A stretch of DNA of 64,000 bases. It comes from Flavobacterium sp. LMO8 (GTDB lineage: Bacteria > Bacteroidota > Bacteroidia > Flavobacteriales > Flavobacteriaceae). The notes beneath the pieces are model-generated. The model made no database searches. It had not been told where the DNA came from and saw nothing but the letters and a program-made list of their open reading frames with translations. Each line of letters opens with the position of its first letter. The first letter of the stretch is position 1. Made by a program: the position numbers and the translations under genes. The DNA is taken from assembly GCF_009495755.1 (NCBI RefSeq), contig NZ_WIBJ01000031.1:665421-729420 (forward strand), in the 5' to 3' direction. Below, one piece after another: positions 46,970 to 55,155 of this stretch.

Positions 46970-49405
46970 TCATCGAATCAAACTGAAATTAGCTCTAAAT
47001 TTCTTAGTGGCATTACTTTCTTGGTAATCAATTGTAAACCAATAATCACTTGATGGTAATTGATTTCCATTGTATCTGCCATCCCAAGATAAATTAGTTT
47101 CAGAAAGTTGTGTAATTAATTTTCCATAACGATCAAAAATCGAAATTTTCCAATTTTCAAAACTATTCATACCTACAATTGTCCAAAAATCATTTATACC
47201 ATCACCATTTGGAGTGAAATAATTAGGATAGTTAATTACAAAAATATCTTCAGATAGAAAATTGCCACATCCATTCTGATCCATTACGGTTATGGTGTGA
47301 TTTCCTGCGCTAACATTTTCGAAGATATTACTTTCTTGAAGCGCTCCATTATCTAGTTGATAATAATAATTTCCTGATGGAATTGCAGTAATAGTAATGC
47401 TTTGATTGTTTGTGAAAATATCTGAAATTAAATAAAAGAAATCTTGTAATTGAGATTCTAAAATGCTTACCGCAATAGTTTGAGGATTAGCACACGATCC
47501 CAAATTTGGTGTAAAAGTATAACTGCCTGAAACTAAATTATCAATTATACCAGGTGACCAAGTTCCTGAAATTCCATTTGGTGAAGTAGTTGCTAAAATA
47601 GGAGGTGTTTCTCCTGTACATAATGAAATGGTGCTAGGAAAATCGGGAGAAAAGCTGTTTCCAACCGTAATATTTATTTGGTAGGGAAGAATATTTTGGC
47701 AAGAACCCACTTGCGGCGTAAAAGTATACGTTGTAGTTCCTGATGTTGTTGTGTTTATCGTTGAAGGATTCCAAGTTCCTAAAATTGGAGTTGTATTTGA
47801 AGATGATGTTGGTAAAACTTCAGGTGTTGCATTTATACAGTAAGTAGTAGTTATTGGTGGAAAAACTAAAGCAATAGTAGTTGCAGGCGTTACAGTTACA
47901 ACAATAGTTTGGGGAGTTCCAGTACAACCATTTAAAATGGGTATAACCACATAAGTTACAGTTCCTGTTGTTGTTCCATTATATTGTAATGTTTGATTGA
48001 TACTTGTTCCCGAACCATTTGAAAATCCAGTAACATCAGTAGAGGAAGCAGTCCAATTTAAAGTAGCATTTACATCAGAAGCTACAAGTGAAATAGCTGT
48101 ATTGCTATTCGTGCATAAAGTTGTTGGTCCTGAATGTATAACTGAAATTGCGGGCAATAATGTTACTGTCGTTCTTGTTGTGCTTCTGCATCCGTCAGAA
48201 ATTGTAACTGTTTCCGCATAGTAATTTCCGATGGAAGGTGGAGTAAAAGTGTTTGAATTTGCTAATAAAAGATTTCCGTTTGTGGAACTATCATACCAAT
48301 TTACACTTTCTCCAGCCAAAACACTAACGCTTAAACTCGTTGCTTGATTGGTACAAAAACGTTGGTCACCATTAGAAATAGGTGCATTAGGTAATGGAAT
48401 AAAAATAACACTATAAATATCTGAAAAAGTAGAACAAAAGGGATTGTTTAAATTAGCAATGTCTTGCGCTACTTTAACTCGGTAATACGTTGTAGTTGTT
48501 ATGTTTGGAATGGTATAGTTTGCTGTATTTTCACCAGGAATATCTGTGAAATTTATGTTGTCATTACTTTGTTGCCATTGGTAAACATGAGAAATACTTC
48601 CGGTTGTAACCACTTGTAAATTTGGGTTAGTAATGCTTGAATTTTGACAAACGGTCATCGCACTTCCAGTTGTAGCTGTGTTTATAATGGCGCTATTTTC
48701 GCCACAAGCTTTAAACATGATATCATCAATAGCTAAATCATTTCCACAACCTCCAGCACCATTATTTCGCATTTTTAAAATCGCTGAAGTTTGTCCAGCT
48801 GGCATAGTAAAAACCAAACCAAATTGATTCCATATTGGAGTTGAAGTTCCTGCAATATTTCCTGTATTACCAGATTGTAATAAAATGGTATCGGTTTGAT
48901 CCCAAATTTCAAAAGTAACGTTAATTGGAATTCCAGTTCCAGAACAACCACCTGAAGCTGAGTTGTATATATTCAAAACCCAAGCCGAAAATTCAAAGCG
49001 TGTATTACTGCATAAACCAGTAACGGTTCTTCTGTAAAATTGTCCAGGCGAATTACTAGCATTTACAATTAAACATTTTCCGTTTAAACCGTCAACTTCA
49101 TTATCGGGTGTGCGGTCTAGTGAAAAAAGCCAATTAGGAGAATTCGGAATTATGTTTGTTCTGTGAAACAAAGTATATTGACCATCTTGAGGAAAGCCAG
49201 TATTAACGTAGCTATAATTGGATACTCCAGTAGGTAATGCCGGACCGTAATCTAAACCGCTTCCAAAGTTTTCTAAAAAAATAGGAGCGCCACTACTACC
49301 ATTACAAAAACCTAACTGTCCATACGAAAAGAGAGAATAAAAAAGTAAAATGGTAAAAAAGTAAAATTCCTTTAATTTTAGTGACATGTTTTTCGAGATA
49401 TTCAT
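46970..49405 (-). CDS. Secreted protein with type B gliding-type sorting domain
   Basis: 811 residues. The signal peptide is near 10-29 (ending FSYGQ). A carbohydrate-binding-like N-terminal domain (about 30-230) with four or more Cys is followed by Ig-like repeats, each with SVCQNSS/CTN-type Cys pairs. The C-terminus NYFTPNGDGINDFWTIVG with IFDRYGKLI and a terminal IR is the type B T9SS signal (gliding motility-associated C-terminal domain). It is exported to the surface; adhesion is inference. ATG 49387 is an alternative start. Confidence 0.85.
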   Translation of the reverse strand: MNISKNMSLKLKEFYFFTILLFYSLFSYGQLGFCNGSSGAPIFLENFGSGLDYGPALPTGVSNYSYVNTGFPQDGQYTLFHRTNIIPNSPNWLFSLDRTPDNEVDGLNGKCLIVNASNSPGQFYRRTVTGLCSNTRFEFSAWVLNIYNSASGGCSGTGIPINVTFEIWDQTDTILLQSGNTGNIAGTSTPIWNQFGLVFTMPAGQTSAILKMRNNGAGGCGNDLAIDDIMFKACGENSAIINTATTGSAMTVCQNSSITNPNLQVVTTGSISHVYQWQQSNDNINFTDIPGENTANYTIPNITTTTYYRVKVAQDIANLNNPFCSTFSDIYSVIFIPLPNAPISNGDQRFCTNQATSLSVSVLAGESVNWYDSSTNGNLLLANSNTFTPPSIGNYYAETVTISDGCRSTTRTTVTLLPAISVIHSGPTTLCTNSNTAISLVASDVNATLNWTASSTDVTGFSNGSGTSINQTLQYNGTTTGTVTYVVIPILNGCTGTPQTIVVTVTPATTIALVFPPITTTYCINATPEVLPTSSSNTTPILGTWNPSTINTTTSGTTTYTFTPQVGSCQNILPYQINITVGNSFSPDFPSTISLCTGETPPILATTSPNGISGTWSPGIIDNLVSGSYTFTPNLGSCANPQTIAVSILESQLQDFFYLISDIFTNNQSITITAIPSGNYYYQLDNGALQESNIFENVSAGNHTITVMDQNGCGNFLSEDIFVINYPNYFTPNGDGINDFWTIVGMNSFENWKISIFDRYGKLITQLSETNLSWDGRYNGNQLPSSDYWFTIDYQESNATKKFRANFSLIR

Positions 49406-49597
49406 AACCTCTTAAAATTAGAATATCTTTTCAAGAGTTAGAAGCTAAAATCTGTCATAAAAACTATACAAATATTCATGAAGCAATTAATATCAACATT
49501 TACTGACTTTAAGGCTGATTTGATGGTTTAAATCGTTATTTTGTATAGGTATTGTTTAGGTTAAAATTAAATTTGCAAACAAATAAATTCGTTGTTT

Positions 49598-50725
49598 TTA
49601 AATATAACACAGTTTTTTTGCCGCTGCAATCAAAGTTTCATCGGTCTTTGCAAAACAAAAACGAAGCATGTGTCTGTCTGTAGCATCATTATAAAAAACT
49701 GAAATCGGAATAGAAGCTACACCGTGATTTACAATCAATTCTTTAGCAAAATCCACATCATTTTTAGTTGAGATTTGATTGTAATTCACCACCTGAAAAT
49801 ACGTTCCATCACAAGGCATTAATTCAAAACGGCTGTCTTTGATTAGGTTTTGAAACAAATCGCGTTTGCGTTGGTACATTTTTGAAACTTCGCTAAAATC
49901 AACCACATCCAAATATTCCGAAATCGCATGTTGCGAAAAACTATTCACACTAAATACCAAAAACTGATGCACTTTTTTCATTTCGTACATTAGATGTTCA
50001 GGAGCAATTAGATAACCTACTTTCCAACCCGTAACATGCAACGATTTTCCAAAAGAAGAAGCAATAATTGTTCGTTCTACTAATTTTGGACGTGTATTAA
50101 ACGAAATATGCGGTTGCGAAAACGTAATGTATTCGTACACTTCGTCGCCCAAAATAAGAATTTGAGGATGTTTTTCTAAAATAGTTTCTAAAGATTCAAA
50201 GTCACTTTCTGTCCAAATTCTCCCAGTAGGATTGTGCGGATTATTGATGACAATCATTTTGGTTTTAGGTGAAATCGCACTTTCAATACGGTTGAAATTA
50301 GGAGTATAATCATCGTTTAATGAAACACGAACTGGTTTACCACCCGCTACCAAAACTGAAGGCTCGTAACTGTCATAACTTGGATCTAAAATCAACACTT
50401 CATCACCATGATTTACAAACGTGTTTATCGCTGTAAAAACGCCTTGTGTAGCGCCAGCGGTAATTAACATTTCATTTGTGGGATTGACTTTTCTACCGTA
50501 TTGTTTTATCGTTTGTTTCGCAATTTTTTCCAATAACGAAGGTAAACCTGCCATTGGTGTATATTGATGAATGTTTTCTCGAATAATACGTTCCGAAATT
50601 TGAAGCAAACGTTCGTCTTCAGGGAAATTTGGAAATCCTTGTGATAAATTAATGGCTCTGTGCTCGTTCGCTAATTGCGACATTACAGAGAAAATACTGG
50701 TGGTGATGTTAGGTAGTTTTGACAT
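49598..50725 (-). CDS. Methionine aminotransferase (YbdL-like, PLP class I/II)
   Basis: 375 residues of the class I aminotransferase fold. NLSQGFPNFPED, NNPHNPTGRIW, LGDEVYEY and the PLP lysine in SSFGKSLHVTGWKVGY are intact. The overall sequence fits the methionine aminotransferase (YbdL) branch, which can return 2-oxo-4-methylthiobutanoate to methionine; kynurenine aminotransferase is the close alternative. Single gene next to a palindromic repeat. Confidence 0.88.
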   Translation of the reverse strand: MSKLPNITTSIFSVMSQLANEHRAINLSQGFPNFPEDERLLQISERIIRENIHQYTPMAGLPSLLEKIAKQTIKQYGRKVNPTNEMLITAGATQGVFTAINTFVNHGDEVLILDPSYDSYEPSVLVAGGKPVRVSLNDDYTPNFNRIESAISPKTKMIVINNPHNPTGRIWTESDFESLETILEKHPQILILGDEVYEYITFSQPHISFNTRPKLVERTIIASSFGKSLHVTGWKVGYLIAPEHLMYEMKKVHQFLVFSVNSFSQHAISEYLDVVDFSEVSKMYQRKRDLFQNLIKDSRFELMPCDGTYFQVVNYNQISTKNDVDFAKELIVNHGVASIPISVFYNDATDRHMLRFCFAKTDETLIAAAKKLCYI

Positions 50726-50800
50726 GAGATAATTTATTGAAAACGAAAATGCAATTTAAATTTGGTTATATTGTTAATAATTTTCTTATTGATAATGAAT

Positions 50801-50925
50801 TAACCACATAGAAACATAGTTAAAAAGATAGTTATAGACAATTCATTGTTACACATAGCTATGTTTTTTATTGCAAAGTGAAACGACTTTTAGAGTTTAT
50901 GAATATCTATGTTTCTATGTGGTTT
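50801..50925. repeat. 125-bp palindromic MITE-like element
   Basis: Terminal inverted repeats TAACCACATAGAAACATAG (50801-50819) and CTATGTTTCTATGTGGTTT (50907-50925) match over 18 of 19 bp. An internal 12-bp perfect palindrome ACATAGCTATGT lies at 50853-50864. There is no coding capacity. It fills most of the 310-bp gap 50726-51035. The structure suits a non-autonomous mobile or structural repeat. Confidence 0.8.
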
Positions 50926-51035
50926 AAATTTTCAAAAATAAATTCAATTTGATTTTATAATTTTTCAAAAATATAAAAAATATACACGCTATAATTTCTT
51001 CAAATTACTTTATTTTGTGATTTAATTCAAAGATT

Positions 51036-51608
51036 TTGAAGATAATCATCCTAACACCGATGGAAATTGAGCGAGAAAAAGTCCTAAACGCTTTAGCTCG
51101 AATTCCTAATTTGAATCATACTTACGAAGTAATCGTTTCTGGAATTGGTCGTGAAAGTACGGCTAAGGCGATGATGCAAATGCCACCACACGATATTTGT
51201 GTGTTAATGGGTTTTGCCGCTGTAGTTGGAAAAGAAGCCCATTTACCCGATTATTTGCATTTAGGAAAACCCATCGAAATTACCAATGCTTCGTTATACG
51301 GTTACGAAGGCGGCTTGTTTGAAAATGGAAAACCCATTATCACCGAAAAGCCAAAGCTAAATTTACCTTGTTTGTCGTCTTTAACTTCCGATAAATTTGT
51401 AAGAACAACCGATTTAGCCGAAAAAACGGTTGTAAATATGGAAGATTACACCTTTAAATATTTGAAAAAACCACAAGATTTTATCGTGCGCATCATCTCC
51501 GATTTTTTACCTCACGAAACCGAAATCGACTTTTTTGAAGAAGTGAAAAGTATTGATTTTTTGGAAGGTGTAAAGGCAATGGATGAGCATATTTATAAGA
51601 AATTTTAA
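51036..51608 (+). CDS. Nucleoside phosphorylase/nucleosidase superfamily protein
   Basis: 190 residues, shorter than usual (~230). KIIILTPMEIEREKV resembles the first strand of MTA/SAH nucleosidases, YEVIVSGIGRESTA the nucleotide loop, and VVNMEDYTFKYL...VRIISDF the purine-binding Glu-containing helix and the RxISD strand. The start must be TTG 51036 to keep strand 1; ATG 51060 would cut it. A nucleosidase such as a futalosine hydrolase relative is possible, yet the middle of the fold is shortened, so activity is uncertain. Confidence 0.72.
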   Translation: MKIIILTPMEIEREKVLNALARIPNLNHTYEVIVSGIGRESTAKAMMQMPPHDICVLMGFAAVVGKEAHLPDYLHLGKPIEITNASLYGYEGGLFENGKPIITEKPKLNLPCLSSLTSDKFVRTTDLAEKTVVNMEDYTFKYLKKPQDFIVRIISDFLPHETEIDFFEEVKSIDFLEGVKAMDEHIYKKF

Positions 51609-51615
51609 AATTTAT

Positions 51616-51647
51616 TTGGAATATTGAAAAAATTAACCAAATCTTTG
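51616..51647 (+). promoter_or_regulatory. Candidate promoter of the rtcB leader
   Basis: TTG 51616-51618, 21 bp, then AATCTTTG (51640-51647), one mismatch from TAnnTTTG. Transcription would begin near 51654, 30 bp before the leader peptide ATG. Confidence 0.45.
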
Positions 51648-51683
51648 CATCAGAAAATTAATAACCTTTTAAAACGAAGAAAA

Positions 51684-51767
51684 ATGTTTGTATTCAAATC
51701 ATTACCTCAAAGCAATTCATCAGTGGGAACTGGTGTGGCTCTTCTTCGTGGCTTAACGCAATCATAG
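51684..51767 (+). CDS. 27-residue leader peptide upstream of rtcB
   Basis: ATG 51684 to TAG 51767, peptide MFVFKSLPQSNSSVGTGVAL then LRGLTQS. The ATG has an A-rich leader as genes of this phylum do. It ends 16 bp before a strong terminator and has no known family. Its 3' part (51743-51754) can pair either with bases just before the ATG (51674-51680) or with the left arm of the terminator (51787-51797). This is the layout of a leader peptide that controls attenuation. It could also be a free-standing small gene. Confidence 0.5.
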   Translation: MFVFKSLPQSNSSVGTGVALLRGLTQS

Positions 51768-51783
51768 ATAAAAAACATATATG

Positions 51784-51820
51784 AAAAAGCCCGAAGACAT
51801 TTAGTTTCGGGCTTTTTTTT
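51784..51820 (+). terminator. Terminator/attenuator ahead of rtcB
   Basis: A perfect 12-bp stem (51784-51795 with 51806-51817), a 10-nt loop and eight T overlapping the arm end. It lies 118 bp before the rtcB ATG. The interval 51821-51937 has no exact TAnnTTTG promoter, so rtcB may depend on read-through. Confidence 0.88.
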
Positions 51821-51937
51821 GTTTATTCTAGAACCTTCAAAAAATTTCCCGAAACGTATTCAAAAATATTGCAATGTGCTAAGTATGCCTTTTTGGTTTG
51901 CTGTAGTTCATTGTTATGAATCATTTTTAAAATAATC

Positions 51938-53329
51938 ATGGGAAATAAACTATCTGGGAAAGACTTAATTAAATTAGGCTTCCCAAAAAATAATGCAATA
52001 AACATTGCCTTAGGGCAAATTAACAGATATCGAAAAAGAGAAAAAAAGGAAAGTATTTTAACCGAAGCCAAACAAGTATTGCTGCATCCAGAAAAATTCA
52101 AAGGAGATGGCACTTGGGGAAAAGTAGCGGAAGGTTTAGTAAATCCAGTTCAAGTAAAATTCAATCAATTGAAAACAACTCGAGCACCTTTTTCCATCTT
52201 TGGAGAAAACGAAATTGATGAACAAGCTAAGTTTCAATTGTACGATGCTTTAAAATTACCAATTTCGGTAAAAGGTGCTTTAATGCCCGATGCGCATTCA
52301 GGTTACGGATTACCAATTGGCGGTGTTTTAGCTACCGATAATGCAGTGATTCCATACGGAGTAGGAGTGGATATTGGCTGTAGAATGAGCTTGTCGATTT
52401 TTGATTTACCAGCGTCTTTTTTCAAAGGGAAAGACCATCAATTACAAGCCATTTTGAAAGACAATACCAAATTTGGAATGAGTGAAACGCATAAAGTTAA
52501 AGCCGATCACGAAGTGTTTTACAAAGACGAATTTAAAACCATTCCAGTTGTGAAACAGTTGTTAGACAAAGCGTACAAGCAATTAGGTTCATCTGGTGGA
52601 GGGAATCATTTTGTGGAATTCGGAATTGTGAAATTAGACAATCCATTGCCGGAATGGAAATTGGAAGCCAAAGAATACGTAGCGGTTTTATCGCATAGTG
52701 GTTCTCGTGGATTGGGTGCCAATATTGCTAAACATTATACGTATTTGGCAAGTAAGCAATGTCCGTTACCAAAAAATGTACAGCATTTAGCTTGGTTGGA
52801 TTTGAATACGCATGACGGTCAAGAATATTGGATGGCTATGAATTTAGCGGGAGAGTATGCCAAAGCTTGTCATGAAGATATTCACAGAAGATTGGCTAAA
52901 GCTTTAGGAAAACGCATTGTGGTAACCATTGAAAATCATCACAATTTTGCTTGGAAAGAAATGGTGGATGGCAAAGAATGCATTGTGCACCGAAAAGGAG
53001 CAACACCAGCAGCTAAAGGGCAATTGGGAATTATTCCAGGTTCAATGACTGCGCCAGGATTTATTGTAATGGGTAAAGGAAACGAAGACAGTTTGCAATC
53101 GGCTTCTCACGGAGCGGGTCGTTTGTTTTCGAGAGCGAAATGTAAAGCTACTTTTACCCAAAGTCAGATTAAAAAAGTCTTGGCAGATAATGATGTGACG
53201 TTGATAGGTGGAAATATTGACGAGGCACCAATGGCGTACAAGAACATTCATACTGTTATGAATTTACAAACCGAATTAGTAGATGTGTTAGGAACTTTCA
53301 CACCGAAAATTGTTAGAATGAACCGATAA
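51938..53329 (+). CDS. rtcB: RNA ligase RtcB family (RtcB2-like)
   Basis: 463 residues. GTP-dependent RNA ligase that joins 2',3'-cyclic phosphate or 3'-phosphate ends to 5'-OH ends. The manganese and guanylylation residues are all present: C148 (DIGCRM), H224 (GGGNHFVE), H253 (LSHSGSRG), H335 (ENHHN) and the guanylated H391 (SHGAGR). The start ATG 51938 ([14 protein letters not shown]) gives the usual length. It is 1 bp upstream of prfH; such RtcB-PrfH pairs repair decoding-centre-damaged ribosomes in other bacteria. Confidence 0.96.
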   Translation: MGNKLSGKDLIKLGFPKNNAINIALGQINRYRKREKKESILTEAKQVLLHPEKFKGDGTWGKVAEGLVNPVQVKFNQLKTTRAPFSIFGENEIDEQAKFQLYDALKLPISVKGALMPDAHSGYGLPIGGVLATDNAVIPYGVGVDIGCRMSLSIFDLPASFFKGKDHQLQAILKDNTKFGMSETHKVKADHEVFYKDEFKTIPVVKQLLDKAYKQLGSSGGGNHFVEFGIVKLDNPLPEWKLEAKEYVAVLSHSGSRGLGANIAKHYTYLASKQCPLPKNVQHLAWLDLNTHDGQEYWMAMNLAGEYAKACHEDIHRRLAKALGKRIVVTIENHHNFAWKEMVDGKECIVHRKGATPAAKGQLGIIPGSMTAPGFIVMGKGNEDSLQSASHGAGRLFSRAKCKATFTQSQIKKVLADNDVTLIGGNIDEAPMAYKNIHTVMNLQTELVDVLGTFTPKIVRMNR

Positions 53330-53330
53330 G

Positions 53331-54023
53331 ATGGAAAAGATAATTCAAATAACCTCAGGAAGAGGACCTGCTGAATGTACTTGGGTTGTGGCGCAAGTAT
53401 TGAAAAAAGTGTTGCAAGAAGCAGAAGCTTTACAATTAAAAGCGACTGTTCTGCAACACGAAGCAGGTCAAGAAAATGGAACGGTAGCATCGGCTATGGT
53501 TCAAATTATAGGAAATGAAGCAGATGAGTTTGTTGCTTCATGGGTGGGAACCATTCAATGGATTGGAAAAAGTACGTTTAGAAAATTTCATAAGCGAAGC
53601 AATTGGTTTATTGGAATTTTTGAAGTAGATGCGATTCAATCTAGAGCATTTTCAGAAAAAGACATTCAATATCAAGCGATGCGAAGTTCTGGAGCGGGCG
53701 GACAACATGTAAATAAAGTCAGTTCTGCTATTCGAGCGACACATGTACCAACAGGAATTAGTGTGGTGAGTATGGATTCACGTTCGCAACATCAGAACAA
53801 GAAATTAGCTACTGAGCGTTTATTACTGAAACTAAATGAAGCCCAATTGAATCTTTTGAAACAACAATTTCAAAGTCAATGGACGAATCAATTAGCTGTA
53901 GAACGTGGAAATCCAATTCGAACTTTTGAAGGTTCTGATTTTAAGAAACTTAAAGTAGAAAAGAAATTTAAAGCTGTACGACAGCAATTAAAAAACGAAT
54001 TAAAAAATGAAAAATATAGATAA
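53331..54023 (+). CDS. prfH: Peptide chain release factor homologue PrfH
   Basis: 230 residues. It has the class I release factor core with GGQ (123-125, [11 protein letters not shown]) and the basic C-terminal tail but lacks the N-terminal domain 1 of RF1 and RF2, as PrfH proteins do. It is known to hydrolyse peptidyl-tRNA on ribosomes with cleaved 16S rRNA so that RtcB can reseal the rRNA. It starts 1 bp after the rtcB stop and overlaps the TPR gene by 17 bp, so all three are tightly coupled. Confidence 0.95.
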   Translation: MEKIIQITSGRGPAECTWVVAQVLKKVLQEAEALQLKATVLQHEAGQENGTVASAMVQIIGNEADEFVASWVGTIQWIGKSTFRKFHKRSNWFIGIFEVDAIQSRAFSEKDIQYQAMRSSGAGGQHVNKVSSAIRATHVPTGISVVSMDSRSQHQNKKLATERLLLKLNEAQLNLLKQQFQSQWTNQLAVERGNPIRTFEGSDFKKLKVEKKFKAVRQQLKNELKNEKYR

Positions 54024-54534
54024 ATACTTGTTTCAGGCTTTAGATAATTATCCTTATTCTTTGGAAGAAACCATTGAATCTTTAGATTATGCCATGTCCT
54101 ACGATGCGAAGAATACAACCGCTTTGTGTTTGTATGGAAGAATTCAAACAGAGCAATTGCTAAATTATGAAGAAGCAAAACGTTATTTTCAAGAAGCATT
54201 GGCGATTAATATAGATGCCGTAGCGGTATATCCATATTATATAGAAACCTTGCTTTTGAATGAAGATTATGAAGAAGCTTCTAAGTTAATTGACTTTGCA
54301 ATGACAATAAAAGGCATTAATAAAATGGTGATTTTGTTAAAGAAAGTTCAATTGTTAGAACGTCAAGCAGCTATTAAAGAATCTTTAAAATTAATCGATG
54401 AGGTTAAATTGAATACGTTTACCAATGAAACTTACGAAACCGATGAGGTTGAAAAACGATTAAAGGCAAAAAAAGAACTTTTGAAACCTAAGAAAAAGGC
54501 GAAGTCTCAAAAAGCTAAGAAAATTAAAAAATAA
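54007..54534 (+). CDS. TPR protein in the rtcB-prfH operon
   Basis: 175 residues: three or so TPR-like helical repeats (about 15-135; [20 protein letters not shown] is the clearest) and a very basic C-terminal tail (about 148-175, many Lys in a row with Ala, Gln and Pro). The tail suggests RNA or ribosome binding. It begins inside prfH (17-bp overlap) and is followed by a terminator, so it is the third cistron of the repair operon. I know of no described role. Confidence 0.85.
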   Translation: MKNIDKYLFQALDNYPYSLEETIESLDYAMSYDAKNTTALCLYGRIQTEQLLNYEEAKRYFQEALAINIDAVAVYPYYIETLLLNEDYEEASKLIDFAMTIKGINKMVILLKKVQLLERQAAIKESLKLIDEVKLNTFTNETYETDEVEKRLKAKKELLKPKKKAKSQKAKKIKK

Positions 54535-54535
54535 G

Positions 54536-54562
54536 AAAACCAGCTGTGAGGCTGGTTTTTTT
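54536..54562 (+). terminator. Terminator of the rtcB-prfH-TPR operon
   Basis: A 9-bp perfect stem (54536-54544 with 54551-54559) with a TGTGAG loop and a T run, directly after the stop codon. Confidence 0.9.
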
Positions 54563-54675
54563 GGTATTTATTCAGATGTTTTAAATACATCTTCTCCGAC
54601 TTTTTTGAAAAAGTGAAAGGGATTGATTTTTCAGAGGAAATTTAAGTTATTGATTCTAACTTAATTTTTTAGAAT

Positions 54676-55143
54676 TTACATATAACCATACGAATATCCA
54701 TCGGCAGATCCCTCTCTTTTTATTAATAGCCAATAAGGACCTGGAAAGAAATCACATTTTACAAACCAAATCCAATAATCATTAACGGATTCTCCATTTT
54801 CGGGTGGAAAAACACTAAAATCATAGGGTGAATTTTCACAATCAGAAGGTAATAAAGCAAATTTTAAATTTGAATCCGCATTTATAGTTTTGATAAGGGT
54901 GTTTTTTACAATTTCAGGCGAAGGATTATTTTCTAAACCAAATGCATCAGGTGCACTTGTAACCATATTATAAAAATTATCTGTGTTTTTTGTTTCTACA
55001 AATAATCCATTTAAACTTCTTTTAAATGCTTCTAAAATATCAATATTTGATGCTAAGTTTCCTTGTTTAGAAGCTTCAACTTCGTTTTCAATATACGGTT
55101 TGTTTATTGAAAAACTGCTTAATATTTCTTCAAATTTATTCAT
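54676..55143 (-). CDS. Hypothetical acidic protein
   Basis: 155 residues, no signal peptide or membrane helix, acidic, with two Cys (SDCENSPY and VKCDFFPG). The C-terminal WIWFVKCDFFPGPYWLLIKREG is rich in aromatic residues. I recognise no family. It lies 12 bp downstream of the methylmalonyl-CoA mutase large subunit gene on the same strand and may be read from the end of that operon, or be an accessory gene inserted between the repair operon and the mutase operon. Confidence 0.65.
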   Translation of the reverse strand: MNKFEEILSSFSINKPYIENEVEASKQGNLASNIDILEAFKRSLNGLFVETKNTDNFYNMVTSAPDAFGLENNPSPEIVKNTLIKTINADSNLKFALLPSDCENSPYDFSVFPPENGESVNDYWIWFVKCDFFPGPYWLLIKREGSADGYSYGYM

Positions 55144-55155
55144 AATTGTTGATTT

